Origin: Clostridia bacterium
Lineage (GTDB): Bacteria > Bacillota > Clostridia > Christensenellales > Borkfalkiaceae
Direction of reading: 5' to 3'
Assembly: GCA_017473605.1 (NCBI GenBank)
Contig: JAFUKM010000005.1
Location: forward strand, 1-64,000
Length of the DNA stretch: 64,000 bases
The notes under the pieces are model-generated. The model was given only the letters and a program-made list of their open reading frames with translations. It was not told where the DNA came from and searched no databases. The position numbers were made by a program, and so were the translations under genes. The number at the start of each line of letters is the position of its first letter. The stretch's first letter is position 1. Below are positions 61,253-64,000 of the stretch, piece after piece.

Positions 61253-62683
61253 ATGGCAAAAGAAAATCAATTTGTAGAACAAATCGCGGATATCAACGCG
61301 GATTTCCCGCAATGGTACACCGACGTGGTATTAAAAACGAAGCTCGTAGATTACGGTCCCGTTAAAGGCACGATGGTTATTCGTCCGTACGGGTATGCGA
61401 TTTGGGAGAATATTCAAAACGAAATGAACGCCCGTTTCAAAAAACGCGGCGTGCAAAACGCATATTTCCCGTTGCTTATTCCGATGAGCTATTTCACGAA
61501 AGAAGCGGAACACGTGGAAGGTTTTGCGCCCGAAGTTGCGGTAGTAACGCACGCAGGCGGTGAAGAGCTCGCCGAGCCTTTGGCAATCCGCCCGACGTCG
61601 GAGACGATTATCGGTACGATGATGTCCAAATGGGTGCAATCGTATAGAGATTTACCTTTAAAAGTCAATCAATGGTGTAACGTAATGCGTTGGGAAAAGA
61701 CCACCCGTCCTTTTTTAAGAACGAGTGAATTCTTATGGCAGGAAGGTCATACCGCGCACGCTTCTAAGGAAGAAGCGGAAGAAGAAACCTTCGCAATGCT
61801 CGATATCTATAAGGAATTTGCGGAAAGCTGTTTGGCTATCCCCGTATTAACGGGCAGAAAGACGGAAAAGGAAAAATTCGCGGGCGCCGTCGCTACTTAT
61901 ACGATGGAAGCAATGATGCGCGACGGAAAGAGTTTGCAAGCAGGTACTTCCCATTACTTGGGACAAAACTTCGCTTCGGCGTTCGATATCAAATATCTCG
62001 GCACGGAAGGGGTTTTGCAAACGGCTTATACCACTTCGTGGGGTGTTTCCACCCGTCTTATCGGCGCAATCATTATGACGCACGGCGACGAACGCGGTTT
62101 GGTTTTGCCGCCCGTCGTTGCGCCTATTCAATGCGTTATCGTACCAATCGCCGCAAGAAAACCCGGCGTTGTGGAAGCGTGCGAAGCGTTGCAGAAGGAA
62201 TTGGAAGCAAGCGGTATCCGCGTAACGCTCGACGCAAGCGACAACAGTCCCGGCTGGAAGTTTAACGAGTGGGAAATGAAAGGCGTTCCCGTGCGTATCG
62301 AACTCGGTCCGAGAGATATCGAAGCGGGCAAGATGATTTGCGCAAGACGCGATACGTGCGAAAAAGCGGAATACGCTTTGGAAAACGCTGCGGATAGCGT
62401 AAAAGAACTTTTGAAAACGGTGCAAAAGGATATGTTGGAAGCGGCGAGAAAGCGTAGAGATAGCCGTATCGTGTACGCAGACGATATCCAAGGCATTTTA
62501 GCAGGAGTGGACGCGGGTAACTTCGTGAAAGCTGGTTGGTGCGGCTGTCGCGATTGTGAAGATAAGATAAAGGAAGAAACAGGCGCAACGGCGCGCGTAT
62601 ACGCCGAAGGCGAAACCGCGGAAACGTGCGCGGTATGCGGTAAAAAAGCGGAACACGTTATCATCTACGCCTGCGCGTATTAA
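61253..62683 (+). CDS. proS: Prolyl-tRNA synthetase, archaeal/eukaryal-type (ProS type 3)
   Basis: The 476-residue class II synthetase lacks the bacterial editing (INS) domain and has RPTSETIIGTMMSKW, NQWCNVMRWEKTTRPFLRTSEFLWQEGHTAHA and TSWGVSTRLIG. A C-terminal zinc site is formed by CGCRDC and CAVCGKKAEH and the protein ends IIYACAY, the hallmark of the archaeal/eukaryal type also found in some Clostridia. It charges tRNA-Pro. GGAGG lies before the ATG. Its TAA stop abuts repeat copy D. Confidence 0.96.
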   Translation: MAKENQFVEQIADINADFPQWYTDVVLKTKLVDYGPVKGTMVIRPYGYAIWENIQNEMNARFKKRGVQNAYFPLLIPMSYFTKEAEHVEGFAPEVAVVTHAGGEELAEPLAIRPTSETIIGTMMSKWVQSYRDLPLKVNQWCNVMRWEKTTRPFLRTSEFLWQEGHTAHASKEEAEEETFAMLDIYKEFAESCLAIPVLTGRKTEKEKFAGAVATYTMEAMMRDGKSLQAGTSHYLGQNFASAFDIKYLGTEGVLQTAYTTSWGVSTRLIGAIIMTHGDERGLVLPPVVAPIQCVIVPIAARKPGVVEACEALQKELEASGIRVTLDASDNSPGWKFNEWEMKGVPVRIELGPRDIEAGKMICARRDTCEKAEYALENAADSVKELLKTVQKDMLEAARKRRDSRIVYADDIQGILAGVDAGNFVKAGWCGCRDCEDKIKEETGATARVYAEGETAETCAVCGKKAEHVIIYACAY

Positions 62684-62719
62684 GCGGTGAGCCACCGCGG
62701 GCGAGTCTTTCTATCTTTC
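62684..62719 (+). repeat. Dispersed palindromic repeat, copy D
   Basis: GCGGTGAGCCACCGC starts at the base after the proS stop and continues into the conserved tail GTCTTTCTATCTTTC. It is over 40 kb from the three copies in the BMC operon. Confidence 0.8.
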
Positions 62720-62892
62720 ACTAACGCTTAGGTGTAATGGTATCGTAGAAAATATGGGTTAAGGGACGTGGTCCCTTATGGGGTGCAGGGGCAAAGCCCT
62801 TGCGGATATAGCCCCACCCAAAGCAAAACGCAGTTTTGTGCCATAACGCCGAACGGCGTTCTATACGCACGCGCGTATTAAGATAATAAGGA
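62720..62892 (+). repeat. Hairpin-rich extension of repeat copy D
   Basis: Stems are AAGGGAC (62761-62767)/GTCCCTT (62771-62777) and GCAGGGGC (62785-62792)/GCCCTTGC (62796-62803), then ACGCCG/CGGCGT. A CGCAGTTTTG motif lies between them. Order and loops match the extension of copy B. No coding sequence is seen. Confidence 0.6.
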
Positions 62893-62919
62893 AGACGGGC
62901 GGTGGAAATTCGCCCGTCT
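62893..62919. terminator. Hairpin before the DUF4097-like gene
   Basis: AGACGGGCG (62893-62901) pairs with CGCCCGTCT (62911-62919). Only a weak T-rich tail follows, so termination of proS here is plausible but not certain. Confidence 0.5.
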
Positions 62920-62941
62920 GTTGATTATAAGGATAATAAAT

Positions 62942-63751
62942 ATGCGAAATGTTTTTAGAAAAATAGGATTATTGTTGGTTCTATTTTGTATGGCGATAAG
63001 TGTTTTTTCGTTTTCGGGTTGTGTAAAGACCTATAACGAATACGATAACGCGGAATTATACGTCAGCGGTAATACTACGTATCAAACGAAAGACGTATCG
63101 AAAGTGCAAATTTCTTGGGTGGACGGCAACGTGCGGTTGCAACAAACGGATAAAGAAACGTTGTCCGTTTCCGAAACGGCAAGCGCGTCAAACGAGAAAG
63201 ACCGCGTACACAGTTATTTGGACGGAGATACTTTGAGAATCGAATATTGCGCTTCGGGTAGAAGAATAGACGTAGACGACGAATATAAGGATTTATGCGT
63301 GGAAATTCCCGTTGGTGTGGAACTGGTACTCAATACGGTAAGCGCAAACGTTACGGCGGAGAAGTTATCTTTGGAAGACGTCGCAATCAATACCGTTTCG
63401 GGGAATATCGTTTTGGGTGAATTGACGGCGAAATCCGTAGAGTTCGTTTCAGTAAGCGGGGATATCGTAATAGAACCTGTCGATTGTACGGCTTTGCAGG
63501 CGACGAACGTAAGCGGTAATCTAACGCTTGCGATAAAAGCGTTGCAAACGGCGGAACTAACCACGGTGAGTGGAAATGTGAAGCTGTTATTGCAAGACGG
63601 TATTGGGGCGAGCGTACAAATAGAAGTGGATAGCGGCGCATTGCATACGGATAAAGCATACGAAAAGAAAGCAACGGACAAATATATTTTCGGCGACGGC
63701 GCGTGCGAGTGCACCGTTGCAACCGTAAGCGGTAATATTTACGTGCAATAA
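62942..63751 (+). CDS. DUF4097-like beta-helical lipoprotein
   Basis: The 269-residue protein has a signal peptide and lipobox (FSFSGC) followed by short beta repeats of the DUF4097 adhesin type (INTVSGNIVLGELTAKSV, FVSVSGDIVIEPVDC, LTTVSGNVKLLLQDG) that stack as a helix. The ATG at 62942 is chosen over an upstream TTG (62921) because AAGG at 62929-62932 spaces correctly to it. It is probably a cell-envelope protein; no enzymatic motif is seen. A terminator follows. Confidence 0.8.
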   Translation: MRNVFRKIGLLLVLFCMAISVFSFSGCVKTYNEYDNAELYVSGNTTYQTKDVSKVQISWVDGNVRLQQTDKETLSVSETASASNEKDRVHSYLDGDTLRIEYCASGRRIDVDDEYKDLCVEIPVGVELVLNTVSANVTAEKLSLEDVAINTVSGNIVLGELTAKSVEFVSVSGDIVIEPVDCTALQATNVSGNLTLAIKALQTAELTTVSGNVKLLLQDGIGASVQIEVDSGALHTDKAYEKKATDKYIFGDGACECTVATVSGNIYVQ

Positions 63752-63767
63752 ATTCAATAATAAAAAA

Positions 63768-63804
63768 AATCATTACGGTAAATGCGCCGTAATGATTTTT
63801 TTGT
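63768..63804 (+). terminator. Terminator of the DUF4097-like gene
   Basis: AATCATTACGG (63768-63778) pairs with CCGTAATGATT (63787-63797) and is followed by T. Confidence 0.88.
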
Positions 63805-63814
63805 GCGAAAAAGC

Positions 63815-63843
63815 TTGACAAGAACAGGGGAAAGTGCTATACT
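63815..63843 (+). promoter_or_regulatory. Promoter reading out of the window
   Basis: TTGACA (63815-63820) and TATACT (63838-63843) have a 17-base spacer. No start codon with a ribosome site is seen before the window end, so the leader is at least 150 bases long. Confidence 0.8.
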
Positions 63844-64000
63844 GAAAATGCTAAACTAACTGAATAATGGAAAATTGTAGGGGTATTCTCTTTTTTTATA
63901 AGGGAATAATATACCTCGTTTTTTCACATAACATTTTCATAGAATTTGATAAAATGCAAATTCCACTTGAAAGTGTTATTGTGGTTTATCCCTATTTCCA

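Overview
The window looks like the chromosome of an anaerobic, fermentative member of the Bacillota, probably an uncultured gut-type Clostridia. The basis is near-consensus sigma-A promoters with 17-bp spacers, AAGGAG-type ribosome binding sites, lipobox-type lipoproteins, InlB-like and BspA-like surface repeats, glycyl-radical metabolism and a zinc-site archaeal-type ProS. The taxonomic guess is inference. No rRNA, CRISPR array, transposase or phage gene was seen. One tRNA (Ser, GCU) is present.

Bases 1-23950 form a deoxyhexose (L-rhamnose) utilisation region built around a bacterial microcompartment (BMC). It opens with the 3' end of an alpha-L-rhamnosidase, a phosphomannose isomerase-ROK kinase fusion, an MFS transporter and an SGNH hydrolase. 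A convergent PHP-domain gene and a divergently transcribed DeoR-type repressor follow. From 6140 a long + strand operon-like run encodes rhamnulokinase, rhamnose isomerase, acetate kinase, class II aldolase, CoA-acylating aldehyde dehydrogenase, zinc alcohol dehydrogenase, four BMC-H shell proteins, PduL, a BMC vertex protein, a PduS-like flavoprotein, a BMC-T protein, a B12-independent glycyl-radical propanediol dehydratase and its activase, a PduU/EutS-type shell protein, an EutP-like GTPase, a ParA-type ATPase and a small lysine-rich protein. The run ends at a strong terminator at 23959. Inferred pathway: rhamnose to rhamnulose-1-P, cleaved to DHAP and lactaldehyde; lactaldehyde to 1,2-propanediol; the diol to propionaldehyde in the BMC; then propanol, or propionyl-CoA, propionyl-P and propionate with ATP. 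Aldolase, aldehyde dehydrogenase, alcohol dehydrogenase and PduL all carry short amphipathic helices like BMC encapsulation peptides. This matches the published GRM5-type (fucose/rhamnose glycyl-radical) BMC class.

Bases 24000-43550 hold a YfcC-type carrier, a TVP38-acyltransferase-zinc ribbon fusion (both minus), a 2581-residue membrane-anchored subtilase with BspA-like leucine-rich repeats, an ABC export operon whose ATPase is fused to a YwaF-like membrane domain, and an InlB-repeat lipoprotein. Bases 43700-55700 hold a 1433-residue lipoprotein (minus), a three-gene membrane redox operon (CXXC-tail membrane protein, NapH/CcoG-like ferredoxin, TlpA-like thioredoxin) and a convergent operon of three lipoproteins, one with its own TlpA domain. 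Bases 55800-64000 carry nagB, tRNA-Ser, inorganic pyrophosphatase, two paralogous membrane proteins, proS and a DUF4097-like lipoprotein.

The most unusual non-coding signals are (i) a dispersed repeat with the palindrome GCGGTGAGCCACCGC abutting the stop codon of four genes, (ii) five half-sites of the form TGYKCGTTTT bracketing the divergent repressor/rhamnose promoters, and (iii) a repeated block next to tRNA-Ser that includes a copy of the tRNA 3' end.
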